Made by a program: the position numbers and the translations under genes. Positions 9,548 through 17,606 of a stretch of DNA of 64,000 nt are shown here, piece after piece. Numbering within the stretch: position 1 is the stretch's first letter; each line of letters starts with the position of its first letter. Origin of the DNA: Chitinophagaceae bacterium (GTDB taxonomy: Bacteria; Bacteroidota; Bacteroidia; Chitinophagales; Chitinophagaceae); NCBI GenBank assembly GCA_947446645.1, contig CANFHA010000001.1:62001-126000 (forward strand). Direction: 5' to 3'. Below the pieces are notes generated by a model. It was not told the origin of the DNA, searched no databases, and was given only the letters and a program-made list of their open reading frames with translations.

Positions 9548-11419
9548 ATGGGCAAAATAGCCATTAATATAGCCACCGGCAGCATACAAAAAGAAGAGAT
9601 AATAGTTGGTATAGACCTGGGCACTACCAATAGCCTTATAGCTATAGTGCGCGGTGATACTCATGAGCCAATAGCGCTCAAAGAAATAGATGGGTTAACA
9701 CTTGTGCCATCCATTGTCCACTTTGATGAATATGGCAATACCACTGTTGGCAATCCTGCAAAAGAACTGCTGGTTGCACAGCCTGAGCGAACTATCTATT
9801 CTGTAAAAAGGCTGATGGGCAAATCATATAAAGACGTAAGCAAAGATTCAGGTTTCTTCGCCTACCACGTTATTGATGATGATACTGATGCGCTGGTGAA
9901 GATACAGGTGGGGGAGAAGTTTTATTCCCCTATAGAATTATCGTCTTACATTTTAAAAGAGCTGAAAAAGCGGGCAGAGCATATACTTAAGACGAGTATA
10001 AGCAAAGCAGTGATCACCGTGCCTGCTTACTTCAATGACGCCCAGCGGCAGGCCACGCGCGATGCGGGCCGCCTTGCCGGGCTCGATGTATTGCGCATTA
10101 TCAATGAGCCTACAGCCGCAAGCCTTGCTTACGGATTGGGTGCAAAAAAAGGAGAAGAAAAAACAATAGCGGTGTATGACCTGGGCGGCGGCACATTCGA
10201 TATATCCATACTCACCATCAGCAATGGTATTTTTGAAGTGCTATCTACCCATGGCGATACCTACCTGGGTGGCGATGATATGGACAACCTGCTGGTACGG
10301 TACTGGCAGGAAGATACTGGTGAAGGCGGCACAGATCTTGGCTTTGGCAACCACCTGGATAAAACCGTGATGCAACAGCTAAGGGTGACCGCTGAAGCAG
10401 CCAAGAAACACCTTACTAATAATGAAGTATTTGAAGGGGAAATAAACGGGACTGCTGTGCGTATCACCCGGCAGGAGTTCAACGACCTTATACAGCCACT
10501 TATTGATCGTACAATCGCCTCATGCAGCAGTGCATTAAAAGATGCAGGGGTCACCAAAGATAAGATTGATGCGGTGGTAATGGTTGGCGGTTCTACCCGC
10601 GTGCCACTGGTGAAGGAAAGTGTAAGCAAATTCTTTGGCAAAGCAGTACATGATGAGCTGAACCCGGATGAAGTGGTAGCCCTGGGCGCCGCGGTACAGG
10701 CCGATATACTTGCAGGCAATAACACCGAAATGCTGCTGCTGGATGTAACGCCACTGTCGCTGGGCATAGAGACCATGGGCGGGCTGATGGATGTGCTGAT
10801 ACCCCGCAACTCCAAAATACCCATGAAAGCCGGCAGGCAATACACTACGCAAAAAGACGGACAGGGCGGCATGCGCATATCTGTATTCCAGGGGGAGCGC
10901 GACCTTGTGCAGGACAACCGTAAGTTGTCAGAGTTCAACCTTACTGGCATACCCGGCATGCCTGCAGGCATGGCCAAGGTAGATGTATCGTTCCTTATAG
11001 ATGCTGATGGTATCCTTAAAGTTAGCGCTACCGAGCTGCGCAGCGGTGTAGCGCAAAGCATTGACGTAAAGCCCCAGTATGGCCTTACAGACGAAGAGGT
11101 GGAAAAAATGCTACTGGACTCCCTCACCCATGCTAAAGACGATATAAAGACGCGCGCACTTGTAGAAGCCAGCACAGAAGCGGAGCAAATGCTGGACACC
11201 ACTGAGAAATTCCTTACGAAGTACCGCGAAGCGCTGACGGACGAAGAAATAGAAACAACCCACAGCCGCATGCAGATATTGCGTGAGGCAATAACCGCAA
11301 AAGATAAAGACCGTATACAGCACGAAACAGAGATACTCAACGATGTTTCCCGCCCATACGCAGAGCGCGTAATGGAAGGGGCACTGAAAGATGCAATGAA
11401 GGGTAAGAAAATAATATAA
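9548..11419 (+). CDS. hscA: Hsp70-family chaperone, HscA-like
   Basis: Hsp70 chaperone of 623 residues from the ATG at 9548. The nucleotide-binding domain shows phosphate-1 [14 protein letters not shown], the [20 protein letters not shown] segment, phosphate-2 [13 protein letters not shown] and the adenosine motif [12 protein letters not shown]. The linker region [13 protein letters not shown] leads into the substrate-binding domain and a short helical lid. It lacks the acidic EEVD-like or Gly-rich tail of a housekeeping DnaK. The N-terminus [12 protein letters not shown] resembles proteins annotated as the Fe-S assembly chaperone HscA. No isc/suf genes or hscB are adjacent, so the Fe-S role is inferred from family resemblance only. 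A promoter lies just upstream, and aspartokinase follows after 70 bases with its own promoter-like repeat. Confidence 0.85.
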   Translation: MGKIAINIATGSIQKEEIIVGIDLGTTNSLIAIVRGDTHEPIALKEIDGLTLVPSIVHFDEYGNTTVGNPAKELLVAQPERTIYSVKRLMGKSYKDVSKDSGFFAYHVIDDDTDALVKIQVGEKFYSPIELSSYILKELKKRAEHILKTSISKAVITVPAYFNDAQRQATRDAGRLAGLDVLRIINEPTAASLAYGLGAKKGEEKTIAVYDLGGGTFDISILTISNGIFEVLSTHGDTYLGGDDMDNLLVRYWQEDTGEGGTDLGFGNHLDKTVMQQLRVTAEAAKKHLTNNEVFEGEINGTAVRITRQEFNDLIQPLIDRTIASCSSALKDAGVTKDKIDAVVMVGGSTRVPLVKESVSKFFGKAVHDELNPDEVVALGAAVQADILAGNNTEMLLLDVTPLSLGIETMGGLMDVLIPRNSKIPMKAGRQYTTQKDGQGGMRISVFQGERDLVQDNRKLSEFNLTGIPGMPAGMAKVDVSFLIDADGILKVSATELRSGVAQSIDVKPQYGLTDEEVEKMLLDSLTHAKDDIKTRALVEASTEAEQMLDTTEKFLTKYREALTDEEIETTHSRMQILREAITAKDKDRIQHETEILNDVSRPYAERVMEGALKDAMKGKKII

Positions 11420-11456
11420 TTCCCACTATTAAAAGAAGAGTAATGCTGTGATGTTT

Positions 11457-11487
11457 TTACTTTTGGCTTTTAACTTTTGACTTTTTA
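11457..11487 (+). repeat. Reiterated TTTTGAC-type tract with embedded -7 box, before aspartokinase
   Basis: The run tACTTTTGGCTTTTAACTTTTGACTTTTT ends three bases before the aspartokinase start. It contains a perfect TAnnTTTG (TACTTTTG, 11458-11465). Near-identical tracts occur at 14481-14508, 29213-29244 (minus strand) and 53052-53090, each just upstream of a gene and in the gene's orientation. Confidence 0.65.
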
Positions 11488-11489
11488 AA

Positions 11490-12761
11490 ATGCTCGTTTA
11501 TAAATTCGGAGGTGCATCCATTGCTGATGCAAAAAGGATGAAGGCTTTGCTACCCATTATCAGGGAGGCACGGGAACCTTTGCTCATTGTTGTTTCGGCA
11601 TTAGGTAAGACTACCAATATGCTGGAGCATATCGTGAACCAGGCATGCCTTGGTGAGATGGATGAGGCTATGGCACAGGTAGAGCAACTAAAGCAACAAC
11701 ACCTCGACTATGCCCTTGCCTTGCTGGACGAAGAGAATTATGCCCACGAGGCTTTTGACCTGAATAATTACTTCATCGTCCTGGAGAATGCGGTAAAAAA
11801 GGCAGATGCCACTAGTTACGACTACTCCTACGACCAGGTAGTCTCTATGGGTGAGCTGCTCTCCAGCGGGCTTTTATCCTGCCTGCTTCACCAGCAACGT
11901 ATACCTACCGCTTATATTGATATCCGCACCGTTATCCGCACAGATGATACCTACCGCGATGCAGTGATAGATTGGGATTTTTCTGCGGCAAAGGCCAAAG
12001 AGATCATTGCACCGCAATTGCAACAGGGCAAAATAGTAGTGACACAGGGCTTCATTGGTGCTACGGCCGATAACCACTCTGTAACACTTGGCCGCGAGGG
12101 GTCTGACTATACAGCAGCCATACTAGCAGCGATGTTGGGTGCTAAGTCTGTAACCATCTGGAAAGATGTGGAGGGCCTGCAAAATGCTGACCCCAAGCAA
12201 TTTCCTGACACCGTGAAGATCGATGCTATTTCTTATAACGAGGTAATAGAAATGGCATTCTACGGTGCACAGATCATTCACCCAAAGACTATAAAACCAC
12301 TACAGAACCACGACATACCACTGTATGTAAAATGCTTCCTGGACAGCAAGCTCAGCGGCACCGTGATACAGTCGGAGGTCAATAACATTACCTACCCGCC
12401 ACTCATAGCACTAAAGGAAAATCAGGTGCTGATGCAGGTGACCACGCGTGACTTTTCGTTTATTACAGAAGATAATCTCAGCAGGCTTTATAGCATTTTC
12501 CACACGCTGAAAATAAAGGTGAACCTTATCCAGAATGCCGCGATCAGCTTTGTGGCGTGCGTAGATAACCGCGAGGACAAAGTAAAAGAACTGATCCAAT
12601 CGCTTGGTACAGATTATAAGGTTACGATTAATGAAAAAGTAAACCTGCTGACTATCCGGCACTATACCCCGGAGATCATGTCTTCGCTTACAGGCGACAA
12701 GCAAATCCTACTGCGCCAGGAAACCCGTAAAACGGTTCAGCTGGTATATCTAAATAAGTAG
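11490..12761 (+). CDS. lysC: Aspartokinase, monofunctional
   Basis: Phosphorylates L-aspartate to aspartyl-4-phosphate, the first step towards lysine, threonine, methionine and diaminopimelate. The 423-residue frame starts with the kinase motif YKFGGASIADAKRMK and has the VVSALGKTTN segment, the aspartate-binding region VTQGFIGAT....VTLGREGSDYTAA, and WKDVEGLQNADPK. From about residue 310 come the regulatory ACT-type domains (VTTRDFSFITEDN; TIRHYTPEIMSSL). It has no homoserine dehydrogenase domain, so it is not the fused ThrA type. The TTTTGAC tract with a -7 box immediately upstream probably drives it. It converges on the DUF6089 gene with a 17-base gap. Confidence 0.95.
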   Translation: MLVYKFGGASIADAKRMKALLPIIREAREPLLIVVSALGKTTNMLEHIVNQACLGEMDEAMAQVEQLKQQHLDYALALLDEENYAHEAFDLNNYFIVLENAVKKADATSYDYSYDQVVSMGELLSSGLLSCLLHQQRIPTAYIDIRTVIRTDDTYRDAVIDWDFSAAKAKEIIAPQLQQGKIVVTQGFIGATADNHSVTLGREGSDYTAAILAAMLGAKSVTIWKDVEGLQNADPKQFPDTVKIDAISYNEVIEMAFYGAQIIHPKTIKPLQNHDIPLYVKCFLDSKLSGTVIQSEVNNITYPPLIALKENQVLMQVTTRDFSFITEDNLSRLYSIFHTLKIKVNLIQNAAISFVACVDNREDKVKELIQSLGTDYKVTINEKVNLLTIRHYTPEIMSSLTGDKQILLRQETRKTVQLVYLNK

Positions 12762-12778
12762 AACAGGATGAAGCGTTC

Positions 12779-13657
12779 CTACCTTATTCTCAACTGATCA
12801 TCGTTACGATCGGCAGATGGACACCTATAGGAGGTGAAGTTGAAGGAAAGACTTATCTCGGCTACAAGATACTGATCCATGCTGCTGGTATTGCCTCTCT
12901 GCTTGCCGGCTATTCCCAGTTTTGTAGTTCCGCCTACTTCGCCCGAACGGTCCTGCAAGCCAGCTGCGGCTGAGTTTACCCTGAATTTGTCTGCGCCTAC
13001 ATACGTTGAGCTTACATCATCCATGTGGTCAGTTGTAGTAAGGCGGTCAGCAATTTCCAGCGTCAGGTTCACCCCGCCTGCTATCCAGAATTTGGCACCT
13101 ACCCCTATAGGGAAGCAGGCAGCCATAGTACCATATTTTCTGTTTTTATACGCTGCTGTGTTCTGGCCTTCAGTGCCTAGTGGCTGCAGTGCATACTTTT
13201 CTCCTTTGTAAGTGGTATAGGGACTATAGTAGAAAGCACCGATACCACCAGTGAGATAAGGCGTAAACCTGTGTGTGGGATCGCCTGTAACAAAACCAAA
13301 GAAATTGAACTCAGCCTGTAAAGCCCCCTCAATAATGTCGCTTTTAAAATTGAGATTTCTTGTGCGGTCGTAGAGATCAGAATTAAGCTTATCATCGTAG
13401 CTAACGGAAGTATAGTTAACAACGGCTTTCACCGCTATATACATATTCATGCGTTTGCGCACATATACACCCCCGTTCAGGTGAGGCGTCTTGTAACCGT
13501 AGTTTTCGTTAAGATCTCCAAAATATTGAGTACCACCTACTGAAATGCCTACTTCCGCACCTGTATAGTACTTTTGAGCCTGCACCACGATGCCTGGCAG
13601 CATAGCCAGTACAAGTGTAAAAATATATAAATGTATTCTGCGTAAAGCGACCATTAT
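12779..13657 (-). CDS. DUF6089-family outer-membrane beta-barrel protein
   Basis: A secreted protein of about 292 residues. The preferred start (ATG at 13657) gives the signal peptide MVALRRIHLYIFTLVLAMLPG..VQA; an upstream in-frame ATG at 13681 would add eight residues. The mature part starts AQKYYTGAEVGISVGGTQYFGDLN, which is typical of DUF6089 proteins, and shows alternating amphipathic strands (LTGGIGAFYYSPY, GVGAKFWIAGGVNLTLEI) ending with an aromatic LSFNFT strand, so it is probably an eight- to ten-stranded outer-membrane barrel. The biochemical role of the family is not known. A second copy or partner is not seen nearby. Confidence 0.85.
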   Translation of the reverse strand: MMVALRRIHLYIFTLVLAMLPGIVVQAQKYYTGAEVGISVGGTQYFGDLNENYGYKTPHLNGGVYVRKRMNMYIAVKAVVNYTSVSYDDKLNSDLYDRTRNLNFKSDIIEGALQAEFNFFGFVTGDPTHRFTPYLTGGIGAFYYSPYTTYKGEKYALQPLGTEGQNTAAYKNRKYGTMAACFPIGVGAKFWIAGGVNLTLEIADRLTTTDHMDDVSSTYVGADKFRVNSAAAGLQDRSGEVGGTTKLGIAGKQRGNTSSMDQYLVAEISLSFNFTSYRCPSADRNDDQLRIR

Positions 13658-13705
13658 TCTAGAAACGGTAAAAGTAGCCATTTATTGTATGCCATTTTAT
13701 CAAAG

Positions 13706-13891
13706 TTAAGCGGCATGCTTATGCTCTACTTTGGTATAAGAATAGCGCGTAGAGTCTCCAACCTTGGTAAATGTCACCTCAACTTCCTCCAAAGAAAAAA
13801 GTTCCCTGAAGTAAGAGATAACTCTGCTAACTGCCCCACTAAAGAGGTTACGGATATGCTGACGTTTGAGAAATCTTAGGCTAGTTGTCAT
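13706..13891 (-). CDS. Small conserved-looking protein, paralogue A (61 aa)
   Basis: Starting from the ATG at 13891 (MTTSLRFLKRQHIRNLFSG..) this gives 61 residues; an upstream ATG at 13945 would add 18 residues absent from its neighbour. The N-terminal half is a basic, probably amphipathic helix (SRVISYFRELFS). The C-terminal half, EEVEVTFTKVGDSTRYSYTK plus VEHKHAA, matches the C-terminus of the gene at 14038-14226 almost position for position. Conservation of the protein while the surrounding DNA differs supports real coding. I do not recognise the family. The cysteine-free, highly charged beta-hairpin-like tail suggests a small cytosolic or membrane-edge protein. The function is unknown. 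Confidence 0.6.
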   Translation of the reverse strand: MTTSLRFLKRQHIRNLFSGAVSRVISYFRELFSLEEVEVTFTKVGDSTRYSYTKVEHKHAA

Positions 13892-14037
13892 ACAGGCGCT
13901 TTTTATAAGAATATACTTATAAAACTTATGCCAATAATGTGCCATTTAGCGCAAAAGAAGCGTTAAACCCCAAATAATACGCAAGATTAAGTGTGTTATT
14001 AACAACCAGTAATATTTCCAAGCTTTATCCGTGGTAT

Positions 14038-14226
14038 TTACGCAGCCTGTTTTTGTTGGACCTTAGTATAAGTATAGCTTGTTTTGTCACCTTCTTCTTT
14101 AAAGGTCACTTCCACTTCTTCGGGTTCAAATAAACCTACTACCATACCACCCAATTTCTGGAAGATACGTACTACAAGGTTAGGCTTATTGGCATTTGAC
14201 GGTTTTTGATCAGATACGGGGTTCAT
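14038..14226 (-). CDS. Small conserved-looking protein, paralogue B (62 aa)
   Basis: A 62-residue frame from ATG 14226. It has a flexible polar N-terminus (MNPVSDQKPSNANKPN), a short amphipathic helix with a hydrophobic face (LVVRIFQKLGGMVVGLFEP), then EEVEVTFKEEGDKTSYTYTK and VQQKQAA. About 19 of the last 31 residues are identical to paralogue A, and both stop at the same alignment position, so the two arose by tandem duplication. No promoter box of the perfect TAnnTTTG type was found upstream. No known domain is recognised and no function can be assigned. Confidence 0.65.
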   Translation of the reverse strand: MNPVSDQKPSNANKPNLVVRIFQKLGGMVVGLFEPEEVEVTFKEEGDKTSYTYTKVQQKQAA

Positions 14227-14381
14227 ACTTGGCTTTGGGTTTGGGTAACAGAATGGTATTGATATTGTAACGATATTACTTGCAATTTATTGTAAAACTT
14301 ATAATGTAGCTAACACGTTTACGGAAAATAGCTATAATTTTGCGCACACCTTATTAAGAAAACATTTTATCCGGTCATTTT

Positions 14382-14413
14382 TTTGGATTACATGATAATC
14401 TTCTATACTTTTG
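14382..14413 (+). promoter_or_regulatory. Promoter of the rpsF-rpsR-rplI operon
   Basis: TTTG at 14382-14385, a 20-base spacer and TACTTTTG at 14406-14413 match the Bacteroidota -33/-7 promoter consensus. Transcription would start near 14419, leaving a leader of about 145 bases before rpsF. This is the best-formed promoter in the window. Confidence 0.75.
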
Positions 14414-14480
14414 CAATCCCAAATTTGTCCGGCTACTTGGATCAGTTCACAGTTGGCAGTTTTCAGTTGGCAGTTCATCC

Positions 14481-14508
14481 AGCTTTTGACTTTTGACTTT
14501 TAGCTTTG
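14481..14508 (+). repeat. Reiterated TTTTGAC tract in the rpsF leader
   Basis: The run agCTTTTGACTTTTGACTTTTAGCTTTG contains a perfect TAnnTTTG (TAGCTTTG, 14501-14508), a possible second promoter about 57 bases before the rpsF ATG. It is preceded by another short repeat, CAGTTGGCAGTTTTCAGTTGGCAGTTC (about 14451-14477). Confidence 0.6.
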
Positions 14509-14564
14509 AAAAGTACCCGAAGTTCCTGCCGGGCGATTGGATTAACCTTTTTTTAAAACATATT

Positions 14565-14930
14565 ATGGCAACAGAAAACAATCTGCAGAGCTATGAGCTT
14601 ATGCTCGTTTTCACCCCTGTATTGGCGGATGAGGACTACAAAGCAGCTCAGAAGAAGTACCAGGAATTCCTGAAAGAGAATGGTGGTACAGTAATTCATC
14701 AAGATGCATGGGGTCTCCGCTCACTGGCTTACCCTATAGCTAAAAAGACAACAGGCCTTTACTACGTTGTGGAGTATAAAGCTCCCGCTGACCTGAACGC
14801 GAAACTGGAGATCCAGATGAACCGTGATGAGAGCATCATGCGCCATATGGTAACCCGCCTGGACAAGTACGCAGAAGCGTACAATCTTAGAAAACGCAAC
14901 AAAAACGCAACAGTAGAAAACGCTTCTTAA
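14565..14930 (+). CDS. rpsF: 30S ribosomal protein S6
   Basis: Small-subunit protein S6, which pairs with S18 on the 30S platform. From ATG 14565 it is 121 residues, [20 protein letters not shown], with the ferredoxin-like S6 fold: YELMLVF strand, the [20 protein letters not shown] motif, and [11 protein letters not shown] near the end. An upstream in-frame start at 14493 would add an unrelated 24 residues from the leader and is rejected. It is first gene of a three-gene ribosomal operon, with rpsR 10 bases downstream. The long leader could hold an S6:S18 autoregulatory structure as in other bacteria; a short CCCG...CGGG pairing at about 14516-14533 is the only hint. Confidence 0.97.
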   Translation: MATENNLQSYELMLVFTPVLADEDYKAAQKKYQEFLKENGGTVIHQDAWGLRSLAYPIAKKTTGLYYVVEYKAPADLNAKLEIQMNRDESIMRHMVTRLDKYAEAYNLRKRNKNATVENAS

Positions 14931-14940
14931 AAAACTGACC

Positions 14941-15207
14941 ATGGCTAAGCAGAACGAAATAAAATTCCTGACCACGCAGAGAGTGGAAAAACGTCAGAAG
15001 AAGTACTGTCGTTTTAAGAAAATGGGTATCCGTTATATAGATTACAAAGACGGAGAATTCCTTAAAAAGTTTCTGAATGAGCAAGGCAAAATGTTGCCAC
15101 GCCGTATAAGCGGAAACTCGCTGAAATACCAGCGCAAAGTATCACAGGCGATAAAGAAAGCCCGCCAGATGGCTATTCTACCTTACGTTACAGACCTTTT
15201 AAAGTAG
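14941..15207 (+). CDS. rpsR: 30S ribosomal protein S18
   Basis: An 88-residue S18. It shows the family core [20 protein letters not shown], the basic segment [20 protein letters not shown], and the terminal [16 protein letters not shown]. It binds 16S rRNA next to S6. The N-terminal extension [20 protein letters not shown] is short and basic. It lies between rpsF (10-base gap) and rplI (6-base gap), the usual Bacteroidota order, and is transcribed with them. Confidence 0.98.
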   Translation: MAKQNEIKFLTTQRVEKRQKKYCRFKKMGIRYIDYKDGEFLKKFLNEQGKMLPRRISGNSLKYQRKVSQAIKKARQMAILPYVTDLLK

Positions 15208-15213
15208 AAAATC

Positions 15214-15660
15214 ATGCAAGTAATTCTTATAAAAGACGTTGATAACCTGGGCTCAGCCCATGAAATGGTTGCAGTAAAACCGGGATATGCCCGCAATTAC
15301 CTGATACCTCAGAAGTTTGCAATTGAAGCCAGCTCAAGCAATACCAAAATAATGGAAGAGCGCCGCAAACAACTGCAGAAGAAAGAAGATAAGCTGATGG
15401 CTGAAGTAGCCAATGTTACCGAAGTTCTGAAGGCATCACCAGTAAAGGTGGGCGCGAAGATCGGTGTCAGCGGCAAGATCTTTGGTTCTGTTACTGCTAT
15501 ACAGATAGCACGCGCTATACGTGAGCAGAAGGGCTATGAAATAGACCGCCGCCGTATCACTATAATCGGTGATGTTAAGGAGGCTGGCATGCACAAAGCA
15601 AGCATCGACTTCGGCAAAGAAAATGTTGTTGAAATCGAGTTTGAAGTAGCAGGTGAATAG
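15214..15660 (+). CDS. rplI: 50S ribosomal protein L9
   Basis: A 148-residue L9 with the N-terminal RNA-binding domain MQVILIKDVDNLGSAHEMVA plus VKPGYARNYLIPQKFA, the long connecting helix rich in Lys/Gln/Glu (about 45-75), and the C-terminal rRNA-binding domain (FGSVTAIQIARAI, IDRRRITI, KEAGMHKASIDF). It is last gene of the ribosomal operon and is followed 36 bases later by a strong terminator. Confidence 0.98.
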   Translation: MQVILIKDVDNLGSAHEMVAVKPGYARNYLIPQKFAIEASSSNTKIMEERRKQLQKKEDKLMAEVANVTEVLKASPVKVGAKIGVSGKIFGSVTAIQIARAIREQKGYEIDRRRITIIGDVKEAGMHKASIDFGKENVVEIEFEVAGE

Positions 15661-15695
15661 TCATAAGTCGTAAGTCTGCGATTTAATAATATTAG

Positions 15696-15722
15696 CCGCC
15701 CCTCAGTGAGGGGCGGTTTTTT
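15696..15722 (+). terminator. Rho-independent terminator of the rpsF operon
   Basis: A perfect 9-bp GC-rich stem (ccgcccctc 15696-15704 with gaggggcgg 15708-15716), a three-base loop and then a run of T. It lies 35 bases past the rplI stop. Confidence 0.93.
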
Positions 15723-15768
15723 GTTAGGGAAGTAATACTGCAACATTCAGTAACTTAGCACAATACGA

Positions 15769-16287
15769 ATGAAATATCCACGCCTACTATCATCCGGAAC
15801 CAATAACAGAGTAGTAGCACTGTCAGAAACCGAGGTGGCAAAACTGTTTGTTGGCGATACCCGCTCAGACATAGGGTCGGAAGCGGAGAAGATGAAATTC
15901 GCAAACAAAGTAAACGGACTTATACCGGAATTTTCGAGGCTCGACTTTGATGATACCTTACAGGCAGAAATACTGGTTATGGAGCGCATCTATCCTATTG
16001 ACTACCGGGCGTACGAAGTTGAGAAACGTGAATTGTGGCTAGACGTTTTTATTGATGAACTTAGCGAACTCCACAAATCCGGCTTTGTGCATAGAGACAT
16101 AAAGCGTCCTTCAAATCTTACAGGGCTTGCGTTTGACAATATTTTGCTTGCACCTACCGGACTAAGGCTGATTGACGTGGGTATTTCTGCACTACGCAGC
16201 CAGGTGGGCGATAAATTGTTTGATAAATATGTAGAAGTAGAACTGCAGGAGCTAACGGAGTTTAGAGACTACTTTTTGAACAGGTAG
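15769..16287 (+). CDS. Minimal protein-kinase-like protein
   Basis: A 172-residue protein with a reduced kinase fold. AKLF at about residue 24-27 could be the ATP-binding lysine strand, and SEAEKMKFAN the alpha-C glutamate helix. The catalytic loop is recognisable as FVHRDIK, followed by a roughly ten-residue insertion (RPSNLTGLAF) before DNILL, and LRLIDVG stands where DFG normally is. The C-lobe is cut down to one or two helices (LFDKYVEVELQELTEFRDYF), so activation segment and substrate platform are almost absent. The invariant Lys, Asp, Asn and Mg-binding Asp all seem to be present, so activity is possible. The substrate is unknown. It stands alone after the rpsF operon terminator. Confidence 0.75.
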   Translation: MKYPRLLSSGTNNRVVALSETEVAKLFVGDTRSDIGSEAEKMKFANKVNGLIPEFSRLDFDDTLQAEILVMERIYPIDYRAYEVEKRELWLDVFIDELSELHKSGFVHRDIKRPSNLTGLAFDNILLAPTGLRLIDVGISALRSQVGDKLFDKYVEVELQELTEFRDYFLNR

Positions 16288-16291
16288 AAAG

Positions 16292-16327
16292 CCTCACCCC
16301 GGCCCTCTCCCGAGGGAGAGGGTGAGG
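16292..16327. repeat. Palindromic GC-rich interspersed repeat
   Basis: The sequence cctcaccccggccctctcccgagggagagggtgagg forms a long hairpin: 9 bp (16303-16311 with 16314-16322), or outer arms cctcaccc/gggtgagg. It lies five bases after the kinase-like gene. The same CCTCACCCC...CCTCTCCC motif is a common dispersed palindrome in many bacterial genomes, and it may double as a terminator for the two convergent genes. Confidence 0.7.
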
Positions 16328-16342
16328 TGAAGGAAATAATCG

Positions 16343-16855
16343 TTATTTTTTCTTTAAGTACAGCATCTGGTAAAAGTGGCCGTTAAAATGGGCCGTACGG
16401 CTGATCAACACATTAAGCTTGTTGCGGTGCGGCTCTTTTGCAAAGTCTTCTGTAGACACAGACATGTGCCTGCTAAACCAATCATCACTGGTCATTTTGC
16501 TGAAGTGTTTGTGCAGCTCGCTTGTTACTGCATGATATTGTTCCCTCAAAGTGCTTATTGACGGTATTGTCTTACCAGAGTTGTCGGGGCTGGTAATAAA
16601 CAATTCTTCCAGTTCAGGGTATAGCTTATCTCCCAGTCCAAACAGCTTTATCATGCTGTCGCTAACCGCAGTGAGATGACCTAAGAGATAGGTACCCGTA
16701 TTGCGGCCTGGTGAGCATTCTGCCGCCAGCTCCTCATCGCTTATTTTATCGAGGAAATCGGCCATACGTTTATTCTGTACATCCCATGCTGCTATGAGCA
16801 TGTTAATTACCAGCTCTTTTTCTGAGATCACGATCTCTGCCTGTTCGTTGTTCAT
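16343..16855 (-). CDS. DinB-family four-helix protein
   Basis: A 170-residue protein of the DinB/YfiT-like superfamily, a four-helix bundle that usually binds a metal with three histidines. Candidate ligands are the His in YLLGHLTAVSD and the two in AHFNGHFYQM near the C-terminus. The start was set at ATG 16855 (MNNEQAEIVISEKELVINML); an upstream ATG at 16888 adds eleven basic residues with no family similarity. Related proteins include bacillithiol or mycothiol S-transferases and uncharacterised damage-inducible proteins. Given the bacillithiol-linked ytxJ gene elsewhere in the window, a thiol-transferase role is possible but not shown. Confidence 0.8.
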   Translation of the reverse strand: MNNEQAEIVISEKELVINMLIAAWDVQNKRMADFLDKISDEELAAECSPGRNTGTYLLGHLTAVSDSMIKLFGLGDKLYPELEELFITSPDNSGKTIPSISTLREQYHAVTSELHKHFSKMTSDDWFSRHMSVSTEDFAKEPHRNKLNVLISRTAHFNGHFYQMLYLKKK

Positions 16856-17141
16856 GTGCTTGATTTTTGTGGTTTGAAGATGCAACATACGGAGTTAAAC
16901 GATTATGTGCCGAATAGCGGTATTGAAGAAAAGAATAATGTGGATTTCCCCGTAAATACCGGCCGTTTTGCGGGTGGCGAAAAAATAATAAATTGCACAC
17001 TTCATTATTGATTATCATTGCTTTATACGTTTAAAATTGCGGCTTTTTGCGGGAACCCGCAATTTGAAATTCGCGTAGCCTACTGAACCTGGCAAGTGTC
17101 AGACAGCCTTGTTAAACCAAGAGATGTCTCTTTGTTTGGTA

Positions 17142-17195
17142 AGATTGCTTTGCCCCACCATACGCGCAAGGCCAGGCTATGGCGCGGGCACTGAC
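17142..17195 (+). repeat. Interspersed repeat, copy 1 (AGATTGCTTTG...TGACG)
   Basis: Begins AGATTGCTTTG and ends GCGCGGGCACTGACG. It aligns along its length with 17551-17606, including the central GGC..CTATG. The form resembles the AGATTGCTTCG...CGCAATGACG repeats scattered between genes in many bacteria. Confidence 0.55.
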
Positions 17196-17550
17196 GGGCA
17201 GGGTTTCATTTTTATGCTGATTTCCGGTTTCTGTGTGAAAATGAAAATTGCACAGTTTTTGTTTGATAATCAATCATTTAGTTTTCAAAAATTTCCGGTT
17301 TTTTCCGATTACTGCAACGAAAATTTCCGGTTATGCAGGTAATCTGTTTGAGTGATTTAACCGCGAAGACGCAAAGGCGTTTGTGAAATTTCATTGCGAT
17401 TATTTCCGATGACTGCAATCCCAACGATCTATCCCCGAACAACTTCTATCAAAATTTCATCCCCTCTATAAATCAAATTCATACGATCCACGAAGTGATT
17501 CCCCTAATGCCGTATCGAAGTTCCATGACTAATACTTTGGGTGTTGCGAA

Positions 17551-17606
17551 AGATTGCTTTGTCGCAGCCACGCACAAAGGCTAAACTATGCTCCGCGCAA
17601 TGACGT
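17551..17606 (+). repeat. Interspersed repeat, copy 2 (AGATTGCTTTG...CAATGACG)
   Basis: Begins AGATTGCTTTGTCGCAGCCA and ends CTCCGCGCAATGACG. It is closer to the common AGATTGCTTCGTCG...CTCCTCGCAATGACG form than copy 1, which has diverged further. Confidence 0.6.

Noticed and set aside
10261..11340. A 359-codon minus-strand open frame opposite the Hsp70 gene
   Set aside because: Ser/Arg-rich nonsense translation and complete overlap with a well-supported gene. Long antisense frames are common opposite hsp70.
9548..11419. The Hsp70 gene as the housekeeping dnaK
   Set aside because: No grpE or dnaJ is adjacent, the C-terminal tail lacks DnaK features, and the N-terminus resembles HscA-type proteins. 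Full-genome comparison would settle it.
16303..16322. The CCCTCTCCC/GGGAGAGGG hairpin as a dedicated riboswitch or regulator
   Set aside because: The sequence is a widespread dispersed palindrome and lies downstream of both convergent genes, so repeat or terminator is the simpler reading.
17109..17342. A 77-codon open frame in the repeat-rich gap
   Set aside because: It runs across interspersed repeats, has no signal or domain features and a composition unlike neighbouring genes.
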